A stretch of DNA of 64,000 nucleotides from Rhynchopus sp. YZ270_cl-10 (taxonomy: Eukaryota > Euglenozoa > Diplonemea > Diplonemida > Diplonemidae): positions 1,426,001 to 1,490,000 of the forward strand of contig OZ037855.1 of the NCBI GenBank assembly GCA_964035575.1, given 5' to 3'. The translations under genes were made by a program, and so were the position numbers. Below, piece after piece: positions 41,857-51,907 of this stretch (position 1 is the stretch's first letter; the number at the start of each line of letters is the position of its first letter). The notes below the pieces were generated by a model that made no database searches, was not told the DNA's origin, and saw only the letters and a list, made by a program, of their open reading frames with translations.

Positions 41857-44800
41857 ATGTTGCCTCTCACGGCATGCATGGTGCTGGCCATTACATATCC
41901 AGTCCCCGACCCTGTGTCCATCATGCACGAACACACAACACTCTTGTTCGGAGAGGAGAAGCGGTACACCTGCATCAACGATGCACAGACGTACACCGTC
42001 CCTGCAGGTGTCAGCTTCATTGGTGTTGTTGCTGTTGGTCCGGCGAAAGGGCCGGACAATGTGGAAGCGAAACCATTTGGTGGTGTGAGTGTGGGTACGT
42101 TGCCTGTCACCCCAGGGCAGGTGCTTCATGTCATGGTGGGTGGGACAGGCACATGGGGCTACGGAGGGTGGAACGGAGGGGCAGCGGCGAAGCGGTGCGG
42201 TGGCAGTGGTGCAACAGACATCCGCACAGATGTCGAGGACCTGCACACGAGGCTGATTGTAGCAGGTGGTGCAGGGGGGTACGGCTCTGACGGCGGGGGC
42301 AATGGCGGTGGTGATACTGGTTTCGGGGGTATTGGGGCTTCGTGCCAGGGTAACGTCAACCCCGGGGGTACGCAGACCCAGGGAGGTCTCTTTGGAACAG
42401 GTGCTGCAGGATCCTTCGGCAAAGGTGGTGAATGTACGCAGTACGATCCTTCTGGCGGTGTTTGCACAGGTGGTGGCGGCGGCTGGTACGGCGGAGGTGG
42501 TGGAGCTAGTGGTAGTTGTGAAGCAGGTGGCGGAGGCTCGGGTCACATTGCAAGCAATGTGATCAATGGTACAACAACGGCAGGACAGAACCCAGGAGAT
42601 GGCTTCATGTACATTGTGGTCTTGTATGCACCAACAGCAGCACCAACGGCTGTCCCAACTGCACTCCCGACAGCTGAACCCACAGCAGCACCTACATTGC
42701 CACCGCCAACGACTGCGCCAACAGCAGTGCCGACCATGCCAACAGACCCTGCAGTTATCATGCAGGAACTCACAACATTCAGGTTCGGAGAGGAGAAGAC
42801 GTACACCTGCATCAACGATGCCCAGACGTACACCGTCCCTGCAGGTGTCAGCTTCATTGGTGTCGTTGCTTTCGGCCCTCGTGGATCTGACGCATCAAAC
42901 AACTTCCCGACTCCCTCTGGCGGGATCAGTGCGGGTGTTCTTGCAGTGACCCCAGGGCAGCTGCTTCACGTCATGGTGGGTGCTGTGGGTACAGCGTCTT
43001 CCAGCTGGGGCCGTCCTGCTGTTGCTTGGAATGGTGGTGGGATTGGTGGTGGCAACGGTGCAAGTGGGAGCGGTGCAACAGACATCAGGACGGACGTTGC
43101 TGACTTGCACACGAGGCTGATTGTGGCAGGCGGTGCAGGTGGGTCTCAGGGAAATGGCATGGTGGGAGGCATGGGTGGTGGTGACAACGGGGGTAATGGG
43201 TGTCCCAGCACGAACCTCCCCAATGGTGCCTTGGGGGCGAACCAGACACACGGGGGCAACTTCGGGAATACTGGTGCAGGGTCCTTTGGCCAAGGTGGGG
43301 AGTGCACATTCACATTTGGTTGTGGTGGTGGTGGTGGTTGGTATGGTGGAAGTGCCCCTACAAGCGGCAATAGCTGTAACTCTGGTGGTGGAGGCTCAGG
43401 CCACATTGCAAGCAGTGTGATCAACGGTACTACATCGGCAGGACAGAACCCAAATGAAGGGTCGTTGTACGTTGTGGCCTTGTACGCAGGGCCGGAGACA
43501 GATGCACCGCCAACAGCAGTGCCGACAGTTGCACCACCCACACCAGCACCACTTACATTTGCGCCAGTGGTCCAGCCTGATCCTGAATCCATCATGCAGG
43601 AACACACAACACTCAGGCTCGGAGAGGAGAAGACGTACACCTGCATCGACGACTCGCAGACGTACACCGTCCCTGCAGGTGTCAGCTTCATTGGTGTTGT
43701 TGCTCTTGGCCCTCGTGGGAACGACTTGGAGGGTGGCTTTGTGCCTCCCCCTGGCGGGATCAGTGCGGGTGTTCTTGCAGTGACCCCAGGGCAGCTGCTT
43801 CACGTCATGGTGGGTGGTGTGGGTGCAATGTCAGAGAACACAACAGACCGCCCTGGCCCCGGCTGGAACGGTGGTGGTAATTGCACTGCGTATGGTGCTA
43901 CTGGGAGCGGTGCAACAGACATCAGGACGGACGTTGCTGACTTGCACACGAGGCTGATTGTGGCAGGTGGTGCAGGTGGGTCTCCTAGCCTGACTTCTAT
44001 TGGAGGCATAGGCGGTGGTGACTACGGGGGTGATGCATGCCCGACCCCTGGCCATTTCTTTGACCAGGGTTATGGAGGGAGCCAGACCAAAGGAGGAGGA
44101 GAGAATTCTAGTGTACCAGGTTCTTTTGGCCAAGGCGGGGACACCAAATTTATGTCCAGCGCTGGTGGTGGTGGTGGCTGGTATGGTGGTAGTTCTGTTG
44201 GGAGAGGTATGGACTGTACTTATGACAAAGGGTATCCTGACTGCACAATAAATTGTCACGGGGCTAGCGGAGGCTCAGGTCATATTGCAAGCAGTGTGAT
44301 CAACGGTACTACAGTGGCAGGACAGAACCCGAATGAAGGGTCGTTGTACATTGTGGCCTTGTACGACTACATGGAAACAGATTCTCCGCCAACACCTGCA
44401 CCACCAACACAACCGCCAACGGCTGTCCCGACAGAGGTACCACCGACACCGTCACCCCCAACACCTGCACCTCCAACACCGTCACCTCCAACACCTGCAC
44501 CACCAACGCTCGTGCCAACGGCTGTCCCGACAGCAGTGCCGACAGCTGCACCACCGACACCTTCCCCGCCAACTATGGCACCTCCTGCCCCAGTTGTCGC
44601 AGTGACTCAAGTAGTTACAGGCGAAATTCGTGTAGCTTATCCCGAGGGGTATGTAATGTTCCCACCCATCACACCCATCACACACCCACCACACTTGCAG
44701 GTCCTTTTTCGCCATGGACCAAAGCTTCTTAGCTGAGGAAGTACCCGGTCAGTTATTTTCATTTCACGCGCTTAGACTCTCACGTGATGATGGTGATGGT

Positions 44801-46434
44801 GAACGTGCGTATTTTTCTGTGACGGTGGTTGCGAAGGAGGCAGGGGGCAACCTGGAGCAGGTCCTGCAAGAGTGGGTAAGTCTTGATCCAGGTCACACTG
44901 TCACACTGTCCACTAGCTTCTCCCAAGCCACCCAGGTTGTTGATGCGAGAGCGTTCACAGTGATGTTCGGCTCTGATGCCAGCAGTGGGAACGAGTTCGA
45001 AGGGAAGATGCTCTTATACACAAGGTTCACACCCGAGCCTGGTATGCCTGAGGTGGATGTTGCACGGTTGGAGCTGAACAGAGATGCGTTTGGTGTCCTC
45101 CCACGACTGCCGAAGAACGGCAAGAGCAGCGACTATACCATTAAGAGCACCATGATGTTGGACTGCGGGGCCGCAGACAGCGAGATCACCTTCACGGTGC
45201 ACCCCTTTACGGGGTGGCTGCGCGTGTTGTCCTCGAACATGACGTCGCTCGTGTTCGAGCACCCAAACTACGAGACTGTCTTCACCACAGACTGTCTGCG
45301 TGGCAGTGCCCTATGGGTGTCCTCCAGTCTGGACGCTGTGTTCTCATGGGTGAGCCCGACACAGGTACCATCGAGCAGCGTTGTGTCGGTGGCACCGCTG
45401 TTGCCTCCTGTCCCGGCACCACCGCTTTCAGGGACAGTCGTCCTCTCTGCAGTTGTGCAGGGCAGACTTGATTTTAACCTTCATAGGTATGTTTGCACGT
45501 TTGTTCTCCTGTGTTGAAAGCATACGAATATAAAGTAAATGAACTTATGAACCCACCCTCCACACACAGCCTGCAGAACATAATCACGCTAGACCTGCTG
45601 TCACTGTTTGAGCTTTCCCAGGGGGGCCTTGCGCAGACGCACACAGCATACCTGCAGAGCTTTACACTGACACGAGGTGCAGACGCAGGAGAGACAGCGG
45701 AGTTCATGATGATGCTTCACTCACACGACACGGACGCTGTGCTGTGGTGGGTGCCACTGTCACTTGGCCCAAACGAGACGTTTGAGGCCACACTGAACAC
45801 AGTGTACGAGGAAAGTATGTATTTCCGTGCAAGCCCGCTGACGGGGCCGACAGGACGGATGGAGTTCGAGCACACAATGCGCATACACTCGGTGCTGGTG
45901 TCTGAGGATGGTCAGGGTGCAAAGGTGACGCCCACACTCTCGGTGTCGAAGGCACTGAACGCGACACAGACGAATATGACCCTGCAAGGGTCGTACAGCT
46001 CCGTGAAGAAAGACTTCTCAGGCACGTTGCTCTGCGACGTTGACGCGAACGTGAGTGTGACGACGATGTTGGGGTCTGTGACAGCACTGGGGGCAGACCT
46101 GAGTGCACATATGGCGAGCAACGCCGAGGGGCCGATAGTGCTTGTGGTGCCCTGTCTGAAGGGGAGTGCGGTTGTTGCGAGCTGCACTGCGCCGTGCAGC
46201 CTGCAGTGGGACGGTGCGTCTGAAGGACCTGCACCACAGCCTCAGGATGGATCAAGCTCTGGTGTGCCTGTGTATATTTGGATTATTGCTGGGTGTGGTG
46301 CGGTGGTGGTGATTGTAGGACTTATCTTCTTGGCACGGACTCGGAAGTCCATGACACACGCACATCACAAGCACCTCGCAGAGCAGGAGGTGGCAGGTGA
46401 GGAACTGGAGTTCCTGGAGGAGGCCTTGGCATGA
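41857..46434 (+). CDS. Type I surface protein with three glycine-rich domains, three exons
   Basis: Exons 41857-44648, 44701-45486 and 45570-46434; introns of 52 and 83 nt (GTATGT...GCAG and GTATGT...CACAG), both phase 2. The product is about 1480 residues. After a signal peptide (about 1-15) come three copies (about 25-260, 303-545, 582-838) of one domain: GEEK-YTCINDAQTYTVPAG, VSFIGVVA, LLHVMVGG, SGATDIRTDV, DLHTRLIVAGGAGG, then a Gly-rich stretch with WYGG and SGHIASSVINGTT. The GATDIR...RLIVAGGAGG core resembles the glycine-rich domain next to ALK/LTK receptor kinases. Pro/Thr/Ala linkers separate the copies and are longest after the third. A further ectodomain of about 500 residues follows, then a TM helix (about 1425-1447) and a short acidic tail. 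Likely a surface adhesin or receptor; no enzyme motif is seen. The ATG at 41857 is chosen because it opens a signal peptide. Confidence 0.8.
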
Positions 46435-46634
46435 TCCTGAATTTCTGAAAAAGGAGGTAAAGTTGGGGGGGCAAAGGACCGCGAATAGAACTGATGAAAA
46501 AAAAGAATCGGTAAAAAAATATCTTGTGAACTAAAAGGTTAAAAATGCGTGGAGCTCACACGAGAAAAAAGCGAAGTGTCCACTCGTTATCAATTCTTCA
46601 AAAAAAAAAAGAAGAATAATAATTAAGGGTAGCG
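46435..46634. other. Short gap after the glycine-rich gene
   Basis: AT-rich sequence with no feature that I can name; probably the 3' untranslated and termination region. Confidence 0.35.
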
Positions 46635-46758
46635 GAGGCACGGCACTTTTGTGGAATTTTGTGGAATTTTGTGGAATTTCAAAAACTCGACTTCTACTTT
46701 TTCCCCTTATAAAAAATTCCACAAAATTCCACAAAATTCCACAAAAGTGCCGTGCCTC
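46635..46758. mobile_element. Perfect foldback with GTGGAATTTT repeats, 124 bp
   Basis: Two 45-nt arms are exact reverse complements, each holding CACGGCACTTTTGTGGAATT followed by two more GTGGAATTTT-type units. A 34-nt loop lies between. Within the arms the outer CACGG/CCGTG is shared with other foldback elements here. A repeat of this length, left perfect, suggests recent origin or ongoing correction. Confidence 0.85.
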
Positions 46759-47248
46759 TTTGAAGAAAAAAATTTTTTTTTTTCGACATCACAAAATTTT
46801 TCCCACAAAAAAAAATTTTTTTTTTTTGCACATGTCTGCCAGGGCTATTTCTAAAAACCTGTCCCTGTCCCTGATTTTTGGAAAATGAAAGTTGCCAAAA
46901 AAATTGCACGGGGCTTATATACAGGGCTGCCAAAAAATTTGCACGTACTACAGTACTTACCAAGAGAGGGGTGATGGGCTTTCTACTTGAAGAAAGTTGC
47001 CGATTTTTTTTGTGTTGGAAAGTTTTCTTCCAGATTGTGCAAATAACGGGGTTTTTGATATTTTCTGAAAAAACAGAGAGGGCGCACCAGGCCGCATGCC
47101 GGAGGTGCTATGATGGGGTTTCTTAGAAAACTTGTTCTCTACACTAACATCACACCGGCACCGTACTCATTTTAACAAAAACCAAGAACTTGCCCAATTC
47201 TGCAAATTGACCCCACCACAGTGCGGACAGATTCCGGAAATGCCAATC

Positions 47249-47735
47249 TGGTGCTTCCCGGGGGGTGTGCATTTCACAAATTTTCACAAAATGTGACAAG
47301 TTTTCACAAATTTTCACAACACGAAAACCGCTACAAAATTGTGAAGGCTGGTGAAAAGTGGTGAAAAATTGTGAAAAAATGTGAAAAGTTGTGAATAGTT
47401 GTGAAAAGTTGTGAATTGATTTTTTTTTGTGTGTGCTTTTTTTTTGGGCGGGGTGGTGACCCACCCATTGAGGGGTACGCTGGGATTCACAAGATAGAAC
47501 GTGATGTGGTGTACCTGTGTACCTGTGTACTGTGTGATGTGCGGAAATGACGAGAACTTGTCCATTTCGGCAAATTGACCCCACCACTGGCCGTACGGAT
47601 TCCGGAAATGCAAATGCCGGCGTTTAAGAGCTTCACCAACGAGAGAAAAAAGGGTAGTGAAAAGTTGTGAATAGTTGTGAAAAGTTGTGAATTGAATTGA
47701 AAATTTGTGAAATGCATACCCCCCGGGAAGCACCA
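47249..47735. mobile_element. Inverted-repeat element with TTTTCACAA arrays, 487 bp
   Basis: The left end TGGTGCTTCCCGGGGGGTGT continues GCATTTCACAAATTTTCAC; the right end is its reverse complement with one or two changes. Each arm goes on as an array of TTTTCACAA or TTGTGAAAA. The interior contains AAATTGACCCCACCACTG, as in the 268-bp repeat family, and two to three TGTACCTG octamers. Confidence 0.75.
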
Positions 47736-47800
47736 CAATCGCAGTATGTTTTGGGGCTGAAAAATTTTCAGGGGAAATTTTTTTTTGAGCAGCATTTTTT

Positions 47801-47931
47801 GGCCGAAAATGGGCCCCACGTATAAGCAACCGGGCTCATATTTTCAAAAAATTTAAGTGGTCAAAAAATTGTCCAATTTTCGAGATTGACCCCACCACTG
47901 CACGGGTGAATCCCAAAAATGCAAATAAGGA
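47801..47931 (-). repeat. Partial reverse copy of the 268-bp repeat
   Basis: Reverse complement of AAGGGTCCTTATTTGCATTT through CTTATACGTGGGGCCCAT, compared with 24001-24130. The copy is diverged. Confidence 0.75.
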
Positions 47932-48697
47932 TGTTTTTGGCACAAAATAAATCTGCCAAAAAATTTGTGTCCCGGATTGGATTTTGGACCCCCCGGACCC
48001 CATATTTAGAAATAGCCCTGAATGTCTGCACCAAAAATGCAAATAAAGCCAGAATTTTGATGTTTTGAGCATCTAGAATTTATTCCACGGCTATTTTGTG
48101 TATAAAATACCCACCCTGTACAGTTTGTATGGGCCAGCGCCTTCACGGTGGCCCTACGAACCCTATTTGGGGTACCCCGCGGGGTACCCCAAATGGGGTT
48201 CGCGCGGGGTACCCCGCGTGCGGGGTACCCCGCGCGGACCCGCGGGGTACGTTCCACGCGGGGTACCCCGCGGGGTACCCCCCTTACGAACCCAGGGTCC
48301 GTGCGGGGTACGTAGCGGGGTACCCCACCGCTTTAGGGTACCCCGCGGGGTACCCCGCTACGAAGTCTAGGGTACGTAACGGGGTACCCCGCTACGAACC
48401 CTAGACTTCGTAGCGGGGTACCCCGCGGGGTACCCCCCACACCCGGTGGCTATTGCCTCCCAGGGAAAGGGACTCTCGAAATTTTTTTTTTTGCCCTATA
48501 TAGGGCTAATTTCGACGATTTGAGGCCATTAAAAGCAAAATTTGGCACATTTGGGCATCTGTGGGGGTCTAAAAACGCGATTTTACGCCCACCCCATTTT
48601 TCGTAGACAAGTCGACTTTTGGACCACTTTTTCGCAAAAAAAAATTTCTTCAAAGGTCAATGTGAGGTGTTCTTTGGATTTTTGGGTCATCATTTTT

Positions 48698-49192
48698 TTA
48701 CAGTTGGAGGGGCACCGCGTCATTCTTGTCCCACCAGTGATGGAGACTGTGACAGTACGCGTTGGCCGTGATCCCCTCCTTCAGCTTCTCCATGCACCAC
48801 TCAAACATATGCGCAGCAACTCTGGCCCTGATGAACAGGGGAAGACACTGTTCCTGCTCCCCCTTGTGCCAATAACGCCATGGTATATTCGCACAGCGGA
48901 AATGACACAATTCGCTAAGGCTGTAAAATAACCACGGCGTTACCTCCCCTGTCAACGCCCCCTGCGATGCCTTCTCCGCCATTCTTTGCGCGACAGTGCG
49001 CACCTGGTCACCGGTGAAATTCTTCTCGCTAAACGAGGAAGGAGCCACAGAGAGGAGAAGAGTTGTGGTGGGTTTGTCTATGACCTTGAAGACGTAGGTC
49101 ATAAATCCCTTGCAGTCATGCAGCGCGGGCGTGACGAACCGGACCTCTGGAGCCACAGTCGCAAGACGTGAAGTGTAACCCGCAGCTGCCAT
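48698..49192 (-). CDS. Unrecognised 164-residue frame inside a transposon
   Basis: From the ATG at 49192 the minus strand reads MAAAGYTSRLATVAPEVRFV onward to a stop at 48698. The composition is balanced and unlike the low-complexity frames around it, with helices such as GDQVRTVAQRMAEKASQG and a Trp/His/Cys-rich C-terminus (RCANIPWRYWHKG, SLHHWWDKND). Upstream, the same frame stays open only about 9 codons further, with no better start. I recognise no family. It lies within the CACGG-ended element at 48144-50832, so it may be element-encoded, a captured host exon, or a fragment of a longer gene. Confidence in it being an expressed gene is low. Confidence 0.4.
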   Translation of the reverse strand: MAAAGYTSRLATVAPEVRFVTPALHDCKGFMTYVFKVIDKPTTTLLLSVAPSSFSEKNFTGDQVRTVAQRMAEKASQGALTGEVTPWLFYSLSELCHFRCANIPWRYWHKGEQEQCLPLFIRARVAAHMFEWCMEKLKEGITANAYCHSLHHWWDKNDAVPLQL

Positions 49193-49332
49193 TCGCCCAG
49201 GTTCAGACGTACCTGCCACTTTCGACGCTGATCAGCGCAAGGGACATCCGCATTCGCACCCGCCCCCCCCCCCAAAGGCCCTATATTCGGATCCGAATAT
49301 AGGCCGAATATCATATTCGCTTTCGAGGTATG

Positions 49333-49721
49333 CCTAGGGCTATGCTGCACGCGTACGCCGCACTACGCCGTGCGCACGGCCCTTATTCAACGTAGGAAGC
49401 CTAGCTCCTATACGTTGCCCTTTGTTGTACTGTACCAGCCCCTATGCGCAGGGGGTTATCCCGGATTACAGCGCACTTCGAGAAATGCGGAGAAACGCGT
49501 CTCACCCTCCTCTGATCGACATCATGCGTCGGTTGCCGCCGCAGGCGGAGTGCAACAGGTGCCCCAACGGGCCAAAGTCTCGGGGGTTTTGCCGGATATT
49601 TTTTCATCCTTCACAACAAGTACTGCCGTACATACTGCAGTGCATACTGCCGTGCGCCGTGCGCAGTGCGCACTTTCTCAGAATTTGCTGCGCACGCGTG
49701 CGCGCGCAGCAGAGGCCTAGG
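49333..49721. mobile_element. Nested GC-rich inverted-repeat element, 389 bp
   Basis: The left end CCTAGGGCTATGCTGCACGC mirrors the right end GCGCAGCAGAGGCCTAGG in reverse complement, with some mismatches. Each arm carries GCACGCGT, GCCGTGCGCAC and similar palindromes. The middle has no gene. It lies inside the 2.7-kb element. A 24-bp palindrome, CCTATATTCGGATCCGAATA and onward, lies just to its left (49279-49302). Confidence 0.5.
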
Positions 49722-50498
49722 GGGTCAGAAGGGGGAACCCTGCACTTTTTCAGGATTTTGTATTTCTACGCGCAGAGCAGTGTCCGACCCCACAAGACAC
49801 TACCCAAGACCCCCCGGAAAACGTCCTGGGGGCCCGAAAATACCAAAAATAGTGACCAGAAAATCAAAATTCCGAAAAAAAAAAAGGGGTCGCGGGTGTA
49901 CCTTGCCTATTGCTATTTTTTAGCACATAAACGAGATATGGCCATGGCAACAGCCCATGCCTCATATTTTAGGAAGTAAAGGATACATCTTGCCAAATGC
50001 CATCTAAGTGCGTTTGAATACAGCCAAAAACAAGACAAGACGGTCACCTGGCATCTGTATTTTGTGGGTCGTAGTGACCCATTACTACACACGCTTAGGT
50101 ACCCACACCATTAATAGGCCAGGGAGTGATCAATTTAGGGAGGAAAATTAGTCAGGTGTAAATTATCAAGCAGATCTGCCGTGACTGCCTCACCCGGTGC
50201 CTCAGGGTACCTCCCCTTCAAAAAAAAACACCTCGTATGACTTTCCAGATATTGCAATGACCAATTCCCCCCTTGGTTTGGCAGTTCAGTCTGCAATAGC
50301 CGGCACGTATATGGATATCCAGTCGTGGACTCGACTAAAGCACCGCCCCGCATCAGCCTCGTCTTCTTTATCTTCTTCAGACCCCACGCTCAGATTATTG
50401 TGGGAGGAAAGAGACATCCCTCGTGAAGACGGCCAGGCATGCCACAAAATACAGCTGCAAGAGCGGGACGTACTCAAAGCTCACAAGGGCAAGGAACG

Positions 50499-50614
50499 CC
50501 TGTGTACCTGTGTACCTGTGTACCTGTGTACCTGTGTACCTGTGTACCTGTGTACCTGTGTACCTGTGTACCTGTGTACCTGTGTACCTGTGTACCTGTG
50601 TACCTGTGTACCTG
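50499..50614 (-). repeat. Minisatellite (TGTACCTG)n, about 14 units
   Basis: The reverse complement of the (ACAGGTAC)n array at 2416-2713. It abuts the right palindrome array of the 2.7-kb element. Confidence 0.95.
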
Positions 50615-50834
50615 GGGTGCCCTAGTGCCAGAGTCAAGGGTTCGTCGGGGGGTACGTAGCGGGGTACCCCGCTACGAACCCTAGGGTCCGTGCGGGGTAC
50701 CCCGTTACGAACCCAACCCCGTAATGGGGTACCCCGCGGGGTACCCCATTACGAACCCTAGGGTTCGTAGCGGGGTACCCCGCGGGGTACCCCGCTACGA
50801 ACGTACCCTGAGGGTTCGTAAGGGCCACCGTGTT

Positions 50835-51400
50835 GTCAAAAAAAATCTCAAAAAAAAAAAAATTTTTTTTTTTTTTCACAAGTGTTTTTGAGGCCTGCTC
50901 ACTACACCCTAGGCACCCTTCTGAGACCAAAAAGTCAAAAAAAGCATGAATTGGGCTGTTTTGAGCATCTAGAGTTTATTCCCCAGCCATTTTCTGTACC
51001 ACCAGTGCACTTTGTATGGGCCAGCGCCTTGTCAAAAAATCGAAAAATCTCAAAAAAAAAATTTTTTTTTTCGGGAAAATTTCGACCACTGAGGTGGGTC
51101 TTTGGGCACCAAAAAATGCAAAAAAAATGCAAAAATCGGGTGTTTTGACCATCTGTGGTTACACAAAACACACTTCTGTGTACAAGCCTACACCAATACA
51201 GTGGTAATACAAGGCGATTTTTGACCAAAAAAAAATATTTTTTTTCGCCCAAAATCGGGCGTGGTACGTCATAAAATGGCCCAAAAAATCCAAGGAAAAC
51301 CTTCGATTGGGCAAATTATGAAAAAAATTTTCAAGTCAAATTTTCAACCAAAATACGGTCATTTTGTTCACACAGTGATTCTACGTCATGCTAGCTTCCT
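50835..51400 (-). repeat. Reverse copy of the long dispersed repeat
   Basis: Matches 31251-33640 in reverse: CACAAGTGTTTTTGAGGCCT, CACTACACCCTAGGCACCCT, GTATGGGCCAGCGCCTTGTC, and further on AAATGGCCCAAAAAATCCAA. Its left continuation, beyond the inserted 2.7-kb element, is at 48055-48143. Confidence 0.75.
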
Positions 51401-51864
51401 GTGCAGAACTCCAGCAATTCACCAATGCCGGCATCTATCTTTCCATTATCGCCATTGCACTTCGTGTGTTACCAACGTGCTCAAGAAATGGCGTGCTGTC
51501 ACACTCCAACCAGAGTATCGAACCCGTACGTACATAACGGAGATCCACGAGCCCACCCAAAGGCGGAGGGTCTAGCCGAAGGCGGACGAGCTAGCCCAAT
51601 CCGGACGAGCGAGCCTCATAAAGCACACCAGCTCCAATCTGACGGGGAACTTCGAGCCTCTAAGCCCAGAGAAAGAACCTGGCCACCGGAGGGCCCTAAC
51701 GGCCCGACGAGGAGGCGCCATAGGGCGCTGGGGCCAAGGGACTTAAGTCGCCCTAACGCTTCGCTAAGTACCTGGAAAAATCCCTAAGGAAAAAAGCCTG
51801 CCGTAAAATAGAGAGAGGTTACAGAATACAAAAAAATTTGGAAAAAAAATCGGTAAAAAAAAAG

Positions 51865-51899
<35 letters not shown>

Positions 51900-51907
51900 G
51901 GAAAAAA
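51401..51907. other. Gene-free stretch with a poly-A run
   Basis: No gene seen. One open frame over 51401-51787 lacks any motif. A nearly pure A-run of more than 30 bases lies at about 51862-51897. Confidence 0.45.

Larger units (their letters stand above)
48144..50832. mobile_element. CACGG-ended element with GGTACC arrays, 2.7 kb, TT target duplication
   Basis: Left end CACGGTGGCCCTACGAACCC, right end the reverse complement with one extra base. Both arms (48144-48440, 50630-50832) are arrays of GGGGTACCCCGCGGGGTACC palindromes. TT occurs outside both ends, and joining the flanks restores GCCAGCGCCTTGTCAAAAA, found intact at 52471-52489. Two-to-three-bp duplications, CAC termini and subterminal repeat arrays are features of CACTA (EnSpm) transposons; membership is inference. 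The interior holds an unrecognised minus-strand frame (48698-49192), a smaller nested foldback (49333-49721) and an octamer array (50499-50614). No CACTA transposase is recognisable. Confidence 0.75.

Noticed and set aside
50197-50625. Cys/Val/Pro-rich 142-codon frame
   Set aside because: The second half is the octamer minisatellite and the first half lacks a start context or family match.
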